A stretch of 64,000 nucleotides of DNA from Rostrohypoxylon terebratum (lineage: Eukaryota; Ascomycota; Sordariomycetes; Xylariales; Hypoxylaceae), in contig MU385875.1 in assembly GCA_022497145.1 (NCBI GenBank), positions 308,712 to 372,711 on the forward strand, in the 5' to 3' direction. The position numbers were made by a program, and so were the translations under genes. Shown here in pieces: positions 1 to 10,719 of this stretch. The notes below the pieces were generated by a model. That model had not been told where the DNA came from. It worked only from the letters and a program-made list of their open reading frames with translations, and did no database searches. Position 1 is the first letter of the stretch; each line of letters starts with the position of its first letter.

Positions 1-1503
1 CTCCATTCGTGCATCCCAAGCATCCGGGCCGTCGAAACGGGCGCCACAGCCGAAAGCCGGGCATTGCATATGGGTTGGGAGATTGCAGCGGGTCCTCTTT
101 GCTTCGTCTTGGTGGAGACGCTCGCGGACTTCCCATTCAGGGGCAGGCTTCCTTTGCTTGACCTGCTTCTTGAGGTTCGGCGGGATATGCATACGGCGAA
201 GATGTTGTGTGTAGAGGTCCTTCCGATTGAAGATAGTCCCATGAGGAAGGCTTGGCAAAGTGCCATATTGAGAACAGTGAACATTGGAACGGTTGCGGGT
301 GGGGGAGGATTTACTCGAGGCCTTGGAGCATTGGTCTTGTTGACAGACCCAATAGTTCAAAACCAGGTGCTGCGAAGAACAGTGGCGTTTCCATTCATTC
401 TTGCTGGCAAATGTCGAGTTACAACCTGCGAAGCCGAAAACGCAGACGAACGGTCGAGTGTGCTGCTTCTTGATGTGATTTTGCAGGCTATTTTCGTCCT
501 TAAAAAAGACCTTCTTGGAGCACTCGGTGCAGGAGAAACTGCCCTTTGCCCCTTGGATCATGGGTTTGTTAGCCGATCTGCCAATCGTATTGGAGTTGTT
601 GTATTCCATCTTGGGTCGTTTCAATTCGGGGGAAGATCCTGAGCTGATACGTCGCTTACGGTTCCTGGTATAACGGCCCGCATTGGGTTTTGACCGTTTC
701 TGTCTTTGGTTTGGTTTGTATTCGTCATCCTCTGCATCTTCGTGCTTTATGCTGAGGGAGTGCGCTTCCTCGCCAGACGCCACTTCGTCGTCTGTCTCGA
801 TTGCGGGGTAATCTTCCGTAGATTCTGGGATGCAAATTTCTTCTTTCACGATCGGAGTGAATCCTTCGGGACTCATTGGTTGAGCGACTTCGGTTTTCTC
901 TCGTCCACAGCACATTTCCGTATGGACACCGCTGTCGTCGCTGGACATACTGTAACCCCTTGAAGGAAATTCTGCCTTGGTGTTATTGTCATCGCAATAA
1001 CTCTCAGGCTCTTGAAAAGGGTTAATATCAACAGGCTTCACGCAATCATCCGCGAGACCAGTGAACTGGTAGAGTTGGGCACGACAGCTGTTGCTCTCGT
1101 AATGGTTAAAGAATGGAGACATAAAAGTCGTGTCAGGGGGCGTTGGGGGGGAGTTTGCTTGGTAGTAGTCAACATCACCCGGTGGGCTCAACATACTACT
1201 ACTCGTCGACGATGTGTGAGAAAACGAAGGCGAGTCTCGGCGCTGGAGCAAGCTCGAGGGTAGTGGCGCCACGCCATCATCTCTCCGAGAGATACTGTCA
1301 GAGAAGACAGACTCGGCCACGGAGTAGCCGACAAGCGCAGACTTGCTGTGTTCTGAGAGGAAACGCCGCATCTGCGGGGCCCAAGGAGAAGCCGAGGACT
1401 TCAGACCCGGGTCAATCATGACATCGGCCGAAGCATCCATTGACGGGCTTCCCACATAGAGTGGAAGTTGCATGGTGTCCGAGTAGTATTGTTGGTATTC
1501 CAT
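1..1503 (-). CDS. C2H2 zinc-finger protein A (partial, C-terminus beyond the window)
   Basis: One uninterrupted frame of 501 codons runs from the ATG at 1503 to the left edge with no stop, so the C-terminus is missing. The first 300 or so residues are low-complexity and Ser/Pro/acid-rich (a SPPTPPD stretch, a basic RNRKRR patch near residue 300), typical of a transcription-factor regulatory half. A zinc-finger block follows: finger 1 at about residues 322-346 (CTEC then HIKKQH), finger 2 at about 348-372 (C-x6-C, with SKNEWKRH), then a longer Cys/His stretch ending in DLYTQHLRRMH. Near the edge a CPAFGCGARF motif suggests another finger. The presumed role is sequence-specific DNA binding in the nucleus; the target is unknown. 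It is a paralogue of the gene at 7976-10719, sharing the SKN-x-WKRH-x2-SQH signature. No intron is needed in the visible part. Confidence 0.85.
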   Translation of the reverse strand, partial: MEYQQYYSDTMQLPLYVGSPSMDASADVMIDPGLKSSASPWAPQMRRFLSEHSKSALVGYSVAESVFSDSISRRDDGVAPLPSSLLQRRDSPSFSHTSSTSSSMLSPPGDVDYYQANSPPTPPDTTFMSPFFNHYESNSCRAQLYQFTGLADDCVKPVDINPFQEPESYCDDNNTKAEFPSRGYSMSSDDSGVHTEMCCGREKTEVAQPMSPEGFTPIVKEEICIPESTEDYPAIETDDEVASGEEAHSLSIKHEDAEDDEYKPNQRQKRSKPNAGRYTRNRKRRISSGSSPELKRPKMEYNNSNTIGRSANKPMIQGAKGSFSCTECSKKVFFKDENSLQNHIKKQHTRPFVCVFGFAGCNSTFASKNEWKRHCSSQHLVLNYWVCQQDQCSKASSKSSPTRNRSNVHCSQYGTLPSLPHGTIFNRKDLYTQHLRRMHIPPNLKKQVKQRKPAPEWEVRERLHQDEAKRTRCNLPTHMQCPAFGCGARFDGPDAWDARME

Positions 1504-2325
1504 TTTTGTAAAAGCGTCCAGATCCGGTTTATCGAATGGGAAACAGCAGCGTACACAGGTTACCAGGTTATTTAGGGTGCTTATTAGAGAGGATGAATCT
1601 AGAAATATGTTCTTGCGGCGTTGTATATTAACCCAGGCCTTCTTTGGGGAGGGAAGGACTCGTAGGTAGTGACCACCAAGAGAATGGGGGTCGATGATAT
1701 CCAAAGACGAAACGAAGAACTTCGGAAGGCAGACTTGCAAAATAGAATCTCAGGGAATGATGTGACTTATGAAAATAAACTTGATCTCGCATGTATTACA
1801 ACACATGCTTCTCAGGCAACAATGGGGCGGAGTAGGAAGTGTGAAGCAACTTGCTTCTAAGAAAATTAAAGACGCCATGAAGAAGAAATCGACTTAACTA
1901 ATATGCTGCCCGGGTGTGTGTGTTATGGGCAGCACATGCTTCGGGCATCCTACATCCTTCGAAAAACTCGAAGCGATGACCCACGCGGAGCCTCAAGAAG
2001 ATGATAAAGGTGTAGAATATTGCATGGGATAGGCATGGCTGAAGGGGGCATTGGCGGTCGTTTTCTTGTAGCTTCGCATGAAGACCCCTGCAGAATTTAT
2101 TGTATGGACTGTGTGTATTGTTGCATACACCCTGGCCAACGAGCGTGTGAGGAAGAAGTTGATCGCTGGCTGTTGGGTGGGAAAATACCGACCGAGATCA
2201 AGGGTCGGTACCTGTTACTTTAGGTACATGTAACAAAATCCTGTGCGCGAACCAACGGGTTCTGGTGCAGTAGTTCGCGATCCATCCCATTGATTTGGAT
2301 GTTAACTAATAGCTCGCATACCTGT

Positions 2326-2347
2326 ACTTAAGTCTTAAGACTTAAGT
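2326..2347. repeat. Perfect 22-bp palindrome built from CTTAAG/AAGTCTT units
   Basis: Positions 2326-2347 read identically on both strands (ACTTAAGTCTT and its complement). It lies in spacer DNA about 820 bp upstream of the first C2H2 gene and about 50 bp from the hairpin at 2400-2428. Confidence 0.8.
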
Positions 2348-2399
2348 CTTAGGTCCTAGACTGGCTAGATGGTTTAACCAACCTGGAAACCCTGCGATA

Positions 2400-2428
2400 A
2401 CTACCTAGTATATAAAGTACTAGGTAGT
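2400..2428. repeat. Inverted repeat, 11-bp arms, 7-nt loop
   Basis: Arms 2400-2410 (ACTACCTAGTA) and 2418-2428 (TACTAGGTAGT) are exact reverse complements around an AT-rich 7-nt loop. It belongs to the dispersed CTAGG-type palindrome family of this window. Confidence 0.8.
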
Positions 2429-3208
2429 CATATGATAGTGAAAAGAACCAGTGAAGAAAAGGGCCACATACCGCATCACCTACTCGTAACATCTATTATA
2501 ATATAGGTATCTAGGTAAATCACCTAGGTAGCGACGGTTGAGAATGTGTAAAAACCCCTCGTAGAGCCGTTGATGCCAATGGCGGAGAAGTCTGGAGACT
2601 TGCCGAGTCGTTGATTAAGGCATCCACCTAGGCGCAATAGTCGACTACACCAAGGCAGAAACAGAAATGCTCAAATCGCCCAGTACCGTAAACGGCAATC
2701 GGGTGTACCAAATGGAAATGTCGTCTGCGAGTAGTTTCCCATCGCTGTTCGCCGTAGTCGCTACTTCGCATCTTGGAGGTGTCCAGTAACATCGTCCGAG
2801 ATATACAAGTAAAAAAAAAATAAGTCGGTTATCGCTCTAGTACTAGGTAGCGCTGGCTGTAAGTACCTACTTTCCAGGGTCGCCCGGCTACTGTTGGAAT
2901 GCTGAGTTTTTCCCTCTCGATGAGCTGGCTGCATGGGGGGTCGGACTCGCGCCGGACCAGTTAGAAGAAAGCGGAATAATGGTGTCGTATGGAGGCCACT
3001 TTGGATGATCCCATACCGAATCCTGAAATTGGGGGATTGTATCTATGGCAGCAATAGGTTGACCGCCTCCTCAGGGTATAAGGACAGCAAGAGAAGAAGA
3101 ATAAGGACAAGGGCTCGTGGGCTGGACTGAGCTAGGACTGATGTATCATTTACCTCGTCGCAGTTTTGAAAAGTCGGACTAGCCCAAGTTACAGTATCCA
3201 AGCCGCCA

Positions 3209-3234
3209 AGGTATCCCAGGTATCCCAGGTATCC
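3209..3234. repeat. Short tandem repeat, GGTATCCCA unit
   Basis: Nearly three copies of a 9-bp unit GGTATCCCA. Read in reverse they give the GYLGYLGYL run of a spurious frame. Confidence 0.75.
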
Positions 3235-6200
3235 AAGACTCGAGCACGTAATCCGATAGTATTTTGCTTGCATCAAGCATCCATGGATCGATTCCGACCA
3301 ACGCTTCGGGCTAGCCCCCACACCTCCCTCTCCCATTGAGACCAATCTCTGCCTAGTGGCCTTCCAGATTTGGACCAACAAGAAGGAGCTGAATGCAGGC
3401 GCTGGCGGCTACGACATCGAGGGACCAATGAGTAGGTCTTGGTTGGGGTGGTTGTCTATGGTTGTCTTTACTATCCCTAATCCCTACATGTGAAAGCAGC
3501 CAGCTGATGATCATCCCTTCCGGATTTCGCGAGGTGCAAGGTGAATATAACTATAACAAATATATGACGGTCGTAGCAGATACTACCCGTGCTGCCGTGC
3601 AGTTACCATCGGACGACGGAAAGGATGATGAGATGCGGGATCTTGGATATTAGTATTGTCTTGCAGATGGCCTAGTCAGATGTAAGAAAGAGGCGTGAGA
3701 TGATAATAATATGAAAGACACGATTTGAGATTGGGGATATGAGGGGACCGATTTGGAACCTTGAACCTTTGTGAGGGCAGATGGGGGTGATTGGGGCTGC
3801 TTAGGTAGGTACTAGGGTCCAGTGTACCTAAGTATAGTACCTACTAGGTAGTGTGTATGTACAATAATACCCTGTAGCTTCTGGGGTCAACGGCACGGGG
3901 TGATGGATCACTGATGGGTGACAGAAGACGGGAGACAGGAACGGGGAACGCTAAAGCTGGAGCTTGTTTAGGTAACTTCAAGGTTCCTTTCTTTCCAAAA
4001 ATCAAAAATCAAAATCCCTTAGTTCAAGGTTATCACGGTCTGGTGGGGGCTGTGTGCGTGATGGCACCAGGTTAGTGCGGGTACGTCTTTTGGGGTTTTA
4101 ACTTTTAGGTAGGTATGTACTACCTAAAAACCTAGATACGTAAATACATAGTGTAGTCGTATGTAGCGACGTTCAAAGAGGACCAAGATCACCAGGTGGG
4201 CTGTGCGTCACCGAAAGATCCACAGTTGGGGGCTATTTTTACTATCATCTAGTATTAGATAATACGCCACATCACTTTAAGCACATACAAACGTTCATCT
4301 GTATCATCTGTATACAGTTTACGAAATACGGTTGTGGGAGCACAAGCTCCACAAAAAGAAGGCAACCACGAGCTGCTAAAGGCCCATTTGGAGTAACCAG
4401 TGTACTCTATACCTAACTAAGATACATTTATTCACTTATCTTGCAGTACTGTAACATGTATACGAGTACTGGGAACATTTATCTGCTGTATAGTAGAGCC
4501 TGTAGAGCCAAACAAGGCGACCGGCGGATAGTTGACTGCAACACCGCACCAATCTCACATTTGCTTTTTCCTTTTCCCGTGTCTCTCTCTGCCCTCTCTA
4601 CCCTCTCTACCCTTCTGCAATTGCCGGATAGCCTGCACGTAAGATTCTGTGATGGTGTCATAGAGTAACCATCTGGAATTCGGACACATGGACTGGATTT
4701 CTAGGCGACCAATTGATTCATCTATCCATCCCACCATTGAAAATTTCAGTCATTTACCGAACAGAGCAGAGCCGCATTGAATGTTGGCCTACGTACACGT
4801 GTAGGGCCCCGAAGCAACCTGAAAGCAACCTGGGCCCTGGGGGCTTAGGCATGGAGATGAGTTTTATCAAAGTTCCGCTCTTTTCAAACTTGGAAGTTGT
4901 GAGGACTACAAGGTACTAGGTAGGATAGAGATGAATTGTTCCAAGTTGTCCTTGACGGTTGATAGGTACCTAGTAGCCATACCTATACCTACCATACCTA
5001 CCAGTACCTACCTCTCCATCTGAAAGGATTTCCACCACCACGGAACCACCACGGAACTTGGATAAATCTGAAATTCTGAATACCCACTTAGCGAATACCC
5101 GAGCCCACGCATATGCAGGACAGAGGCTTATACCGGCACTAGCAACCAACACAAAATAACCAACAACACTACCCAGTATCCTGTCTATCCTGTCCTAAGC
5201 GCTACCCACTCATGGTCCCGTATTGCAGAAAAACGACGCCTGAGTCAAACGTAGCTCAGAACTTAAAGAGCTGAGCCTCTGTGTTGCATATGTAACCATG
5301 TCGGAGGTTGAAGATTTCAAGTTGTTCCTTGCGTACATCAACGGCTTCCACGTTAAGCGCCCAACTGGCGTTACACGAGTTCGGTGGCTCAGACATGGGA
5401 CCGGCACCCGACCTTGATCTGCTCTCACATGTGCAATTTTTGAGACGAGTAGGCGGTTTCCTAAAAGTGACAGCTTCCACGTCAATCGTTAATCATCCAT
5501 CTTCTGTCCGGTAACGAGGATCATAGAGCTAGGTGTCTCTCTCCTACTTTGTTGCTGTCAATATTAGGAGACCCTGAACATATAAGGTAGTTGGAACTTG
5601 GAACCACACAGTAGCCGGATAGAATGATACGTGATGTTACTAAAAACGTCAATTGGTACCTTTTATCTTTCATGTAAAACATACTCAACATACAGGACGC
5701 ATGCGAGTACATCATTGGGACCACCAAGCTGGTTCCCGAGTCCCCGTTGGCACTTAAAGATGCACTTTACCCCTGGATCATTCCCACCTACGATCAGCGA
5801 CCTCAAATTTTCTCTACGGTTCCGGCCCCCAACTTCATTCTACGCGTCATCCCCCTTCATGAACGCTTGACTAGCTCTATTATTGACGGTATGGTATTAT
5901 GATTAATCTTGCATAAGAGGTACTTGTCCAATGTGATTTGCTTTAATATACTCTAGGTCATCCGAGCTCTGGAATATAGTATGGTAATTTCATCCAATAC
6001 GACCACAAACATGAACAGAGACCCCTAATTTTACAAGTAATTGGTTGATACTCACTCGCCCATTTCTCTCCCGTCGTTCCACTAGGATGAACAAGAATCC
6101 TAGACTACCGAGTCTAACCTGGTCGAGACCGTCTTCGAATACCTAACTACCTTCCTACCCGGCGATGAGGGTGGAGGTAGGATTCCCGCTGATACCTAAG

Positions 6201-7975
6201 ACCAACGCCTTTGCAGATCAAGTTCTCCCTCGGAAACTTCCATGATGCTATCCGAGCAGATGGGGCTCCACTCCACCACTGCCCAGCGTTTATTTAGACC
6301 TGTATCCATTCGGATTACACGCTGGCAAGGGGGAGTGTTCAAAGGAATTGTTAGCCGTTTGAAGTATATGAACGTTTATACCAACGATGCAACCATGATA
6401 CAAGGTAGGTAGTCAGCTTCGTCAAAGATAATGTTCATCAGCTAGTCCTAGAGGCGTCCTAGAGTCTGACTGGGTTTCACAATAGCTTGGTAAGTGTCTA
6501 ATAAACCCCGGGCCGTTCTGTCGATACTCAACTTTACCTATCCATGGATCCTTGGAATAATTTCCAGGTGTCAGCCAGGTACCTAAGACCTAGGTTTGCT
6601 TTTAAGAAGGTGTGAGACAGTGACGAAAGATTTTGTTCTCATTAATCAGGACGAAGCCTTGACAATATCAATATACCACTTCCTTGAACTCGCTTCCAAG
6701 GTTCACTTCCTGAATGTATCACTGCCTAAGGTACCTAGGTAATTGCCGGTTGACATAAAAAGAGAAAGTCCTTATATTGACACCGCTTCGTAACTAACAC
6801 CCCTCCCCGGTAGGTTCATACTACAGAGTCAGGGGTAAATTGTACCTGAGCCCCTTTTCACCAGCGCCATGCTATCATGTATTAGAACATGTCGGTAGTT
6901 AGGTTGTTTGCATAAAAATCTCGTTCCCGTCAAGATACCGCGTCAAATCTCGATTATCTCCTAAGAAGCCGTTATGTTGACTCAATACAGTCAATGTCTT
7001 GTGTGTAACTCTGTCCCCTGAAGAGGCGTCGCCGAACACGTGGCGTAGCGAGCCTAGGCACCTACCTACCTCCTAGCTCTAGGTAATTCGCATCCATTTG
7101 AACGTAAACACGTTCGATATCTATCAGGTAGTTTCCTATCGGTCCAAGGAAACAAGCAATGCCCAGCATCTCCTGACAAAATCACGGAATCCGAACGGCG
7201 AGGTATGGAAAGTTAGGTACCTACTCACCATACAAGGGACTCTGCAGGAACGCCGAAGACAAGACGCAGAGCGCTTCATCCTCGCCAACAGCGTTTACAC
7301 GGCGCGCGTAGCATACACAGCGTTGAGAGAGCACGTACCTACATTATCTAACTACCTAGGTAGGAAAGTCATTGTATCTGTCTTTGACATTGCTCCAGCA
7401 AGCGTACCTATTTTCTCCTACTATTCCGAGCAACGTACTCAATTGCTGATTCCAACAATGCCGAACAAAGAGCTAAGACGAGGCGTTTACTACGAACTAC
7501 ATAGCTATAAACCAACCTCCCTACTTCGCATATCGAACCGTTAGTATATTCATTACGTCTCTCTCCCCGCGAATTCACTCTGTATACGAAGCGTACCCTC
7601 TAGAAGTACGTACGAAGTATCCTTACTCGTGGTCGTCTACTCCCGTACATAAAGTTTAGAGGACATACATACTATAAGTAGGAGCCAAATGTAAATTGCG
7701 TTGAGGATAGGTAGTACCTACTTTGGAGAAATCACACCGACATGTTCGGCGATATGAGCACGAATGTGGCCACATCAACACGGGCATTACACCCGGCATA
7801 TACAGATTACTACGGAATTTGAGATGCCAGGAAAATTGATTGATTTGTTGAAATATATTATATTATCTATAAAAAGTCCAAGCCTGCCTACGGGGATATC
7901 TCAAGTCTATTGCATTCATGATCACGTAAGTACCCTATCCAAAATCATTATAATGCGACGTCGTTGCCCATCAAA

Positions 7976-10719
7976 TTACCAACAATTCATACATAATTTG
8001 TGGTCGCATGGGTAATTGGTGCACTGCTTGCTTGTCATGGGCATCATTTCGCGACACTCGCACTGCAAAGGGGTTAGAAACAAAACGGTAGGAAAAAGGG
8101 GGCCACATACACAGTGGTATCTAAGTACCTCCTCCAGCTCATGACGTTTCGCAGAATCAGCGCACTCATCGTCCCTTTTTCTCTTTTGCTTCGTAGTCCG
8201 AACCTGCCGTTTCTCGGATCCGCGGTGACTAGGGGTGTCAGAGGTATCGGGAGTGTTGGTAGAAGTAGCCGGCGTCGACGATGTGGCGCGAGAGTCTTCG
8301 GGATTATGGGTCGTTGCCTCCGCTCCATTATCAGGTGAGTATTCCTCTTGCCACGCGCTAATCTCCTTCCGAACTTGGTTATTACGGCCGTGGAAATGAT
8401 CATCGATGTGATTGAACCGCTCAGTCCAGGCCTCTATACCATCTTTCTTGACTTCAATTATTTCCCGACAGAAGCCACACCAAAAACGAACCTCTGAGTT
8501 TCGTCCCACGCGACATTTCTCGATTTTAGTTTCTAAAGTTGTTGCGTCTTTGATTTGGTGACATCCGATCAGGTGTTGCCTAAACAACTCTCGTCGGGAG
8601 AGGACTTTCCCGCAAGTCTCAGCGGATTCACTATTTCGCTTCTCATTGCACCTCCAATGTTCTGCCATATAGTGCTGGCTGTTTTCATGGCGTTTCCAAT
8701 CATTTTTGCTACCAAATTTCTTTTTGCAATCCGGAAACGTGCAGCCGTATGGCTTGAAATGTCGTTTTTCGTGTTTTCTATAAAACAATTAGTCTCACCG
8801 GGCGCATAAATCACAACGCGACGTCTTACTTCAATTCACAACGTCGACCAAACCTCTTCTCACAACTGGAGCAAGCATAGGGTAGTTCAGATGCATTGCA
8901 CCGAACAGGTTCCTGTTTCGCTACCTCTTCTTCCGAGGTTTCGTCCTTCTTGAAAAACCCGAAATGCCCAAGGAGACCCTTCTTTTCAAGCTCCTCGAGA
9001 AACTTCCGTAATTTCTCTGAGGTGACACCTAAGCGTGCATATTCATCGAGGTCCCTAGGACTAGGGCGTGCATTGGAATCCTCATCGGCCTCTACTAGGT
9101 CTCCTGGTTGTCTATTGGGCCGGGAATTTTCCAACGGTGACCCACTGGGGTACTCTTGGGATTCTTTAACTTCATCTTCCTTGTCACCATCCAAGGGACT
9201 TGGGTGGCGGTCTATTTTAGAGTCTAGTTTCCTGCAATCAAGACTAGAATCGTCATCTTTAACCGGGTCGGGCTTCGCAAACTCAGTTTCATCAGTCAGT
9301 GTGGAACAAGGCTGGACAGAGGAGGGTTCCGGGATTTCAATCTGTTGATCAATAGATAGATCGTCCCCTTCTGAATGTATCTCTTGGGCAGGAACATTCT
9401 GGGAGGCATGCAAGTAAATTTCATCACTCGATTCATTCACTTGCGGCGTCTCTTCCATCTGAACTTGGTTTGGTTCATCTGTTGGGTTTGTCTCAGCAGA
9501 TAGGTCAATAACTGGATGCCGAGGAAGTGTGCAATTGTCCGGAGCAACGGAAAACATAAATTTATCAGATGAAGATCGGGCTTCTGTCTCGCGAGTTATG
9601 TCTGAGACATCATTTGGTGAATTTGTTGGGCTATCAAACTACAATTAGAGATATATTCTCCTGAAGGGTAAAATAGTTGATCACGTACCTGAACTTATAC
9701 TGATCTAAGTCATTATCTGACAGTTGGTCCTTGCGATGGACACGTTTCATGTGGGCTCTGAAGTTATCTGCTCGAGGCCAAATCTTATCCTTGGTTTTAC
9801 AGGCTCCAATTAGGCATCGATAACGATTACCAGAGGCATGCTCCTCCGGATGTAAACTCCGTATATGCCTATCAAGGTCGTTCGGCGTGCTGAAGCCCTC
9901 ACTGCGAGTACAGTTCTTCACATTGCATCTGAAAGGCTTATCATGCCTCTGTTTATGTTTCCTAGGGGGTGTCATATCTCAGTGAGAGCTCTTCACGGCG
10001 AGCTTTTCAACCTCAAATATCAAATATCAAATATCAAATATCGAGACTTACTTGAATTCGGACTTCGTCTTCAGAACTCTTTGGCATATTTCGCACATCC
10101 TTCCATCTAAATTGACCTGTGGATTAATAACCGACAAGGAGGGTGGCGATTGTTGAGACTGGGGCCAGGAGGCTTCTGTGTTTAATCCACTCTTGTGTAT
10201 CATGTCTTGGTTGTAGGGCTGGAAGTTTAGTTCACTCATATGTCCGGCGATGCTTTGAGTCTCCTGACTCCGGTCAAGAGACTCGTCGCAGACAGAGCCG
10301 TTAGCAATGCTATGCTTGGCTCCGTAGCTTCCGCCATACCCGGAATCAGAGGGTACTACTCCCGGTGCGATTGTGTCGCAATCCGAAGGAGCTATACTCT
10401 CCCGGTACCCTTGAGGGAAAGCCTGATGGTTCGCCCGCAGGTTGCCTAAATTGGATGGATTTCTGAGATCACCCCGGGGGGGCGCTAAACCAGGCGGCGT
10501 CCAAGGTCCATCGTTCCTTTGATACCATAGCTCTAGATTAGAAATCGAGCCATAAGAACCGGCTACATTCCGGCTTTGAGGAAACGCTGGATTCATATTT
10601 TCCAAGGCAGCAAGATTCGGAGTCTGGGCAAATCCAAGTGTCATCCTAGTCGGCCGAGACTGTCCATCCATGACACAATCCGGGGATGCAGAAAGAGTCA
10701 GCGCTAGGTGGTCCGCCAT
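7976..10719 (-). CDS. C2H2 zinc-finger protein B, six fingers, five exons
   Basis: Exons (minus): 10719-10052, 9961-9689, 9630-8830, 8777-8111, 8062-7976; 831 residues. The start is the ATG giving MADHLAL; the frame is open further up but without a better ATG. Residues 1-205 are low-complexity. A first finger triplet (about 208-296) has CEIC...HKQRH, C-x4-C...HIRSLH and C-x4-C...HMKRVH. An acidic linker follows, then a second triplet (about 567-650) with CSSC...HEKRH, C-x4-C...SKNDWKRH and a third finger ending QHLIGCH. The protein closes with a Ser/Thr stretch, a basic KQKRKRDD patch and a Cys-rich tail (CECRE, then CTNYPC and CMNC). Splices fall inside the first finger of each triplet, at AA|GTAAGT and AA|GTAAGA, and both rejoin as Lys-Lys-His. 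It is probably a nuclear transcription factor; the target is unknown. Confidence 0.88.
10012..10042. repeat. Tandem TCAAATA repeat inside intron 1 of the C2H2 B gene
   Basis: About four copies of a 7-bp unit TCAAATA fill much of the 90-nt intron 10051-9962. It does not touch the splice sites. Confidence 0.75.

Larger units (their letters stand above)
1504..7975. other. Long spacer with no convincing gene
   Basis: About 6.5 kb of AT-rich DNA lies between the two C2H2 genes. The first part should hold the promoter of the gene at 1-1503. The rest contains many CCTAGG/ACCTAGGT palindromes, short tandem repeats and only short random frames; the longest (7098-7544) opens without ATG. A weakly coding-like stretch at 6100-6415 is broken by stops and I cannot assign it. 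Confidence 0.6.

Noticed and set aside
3043..3381. 112-codon minus frame with a GYLGYLGYLGG run
   Set aside because: The run is produced by the GGTATCCCA tandem repeat; the rest is random.
7098..7544. 148-codon frame in the long spacer
   Set aside because: No ATG at the start, contains spacer CTAGG repeats, and shows no domain.
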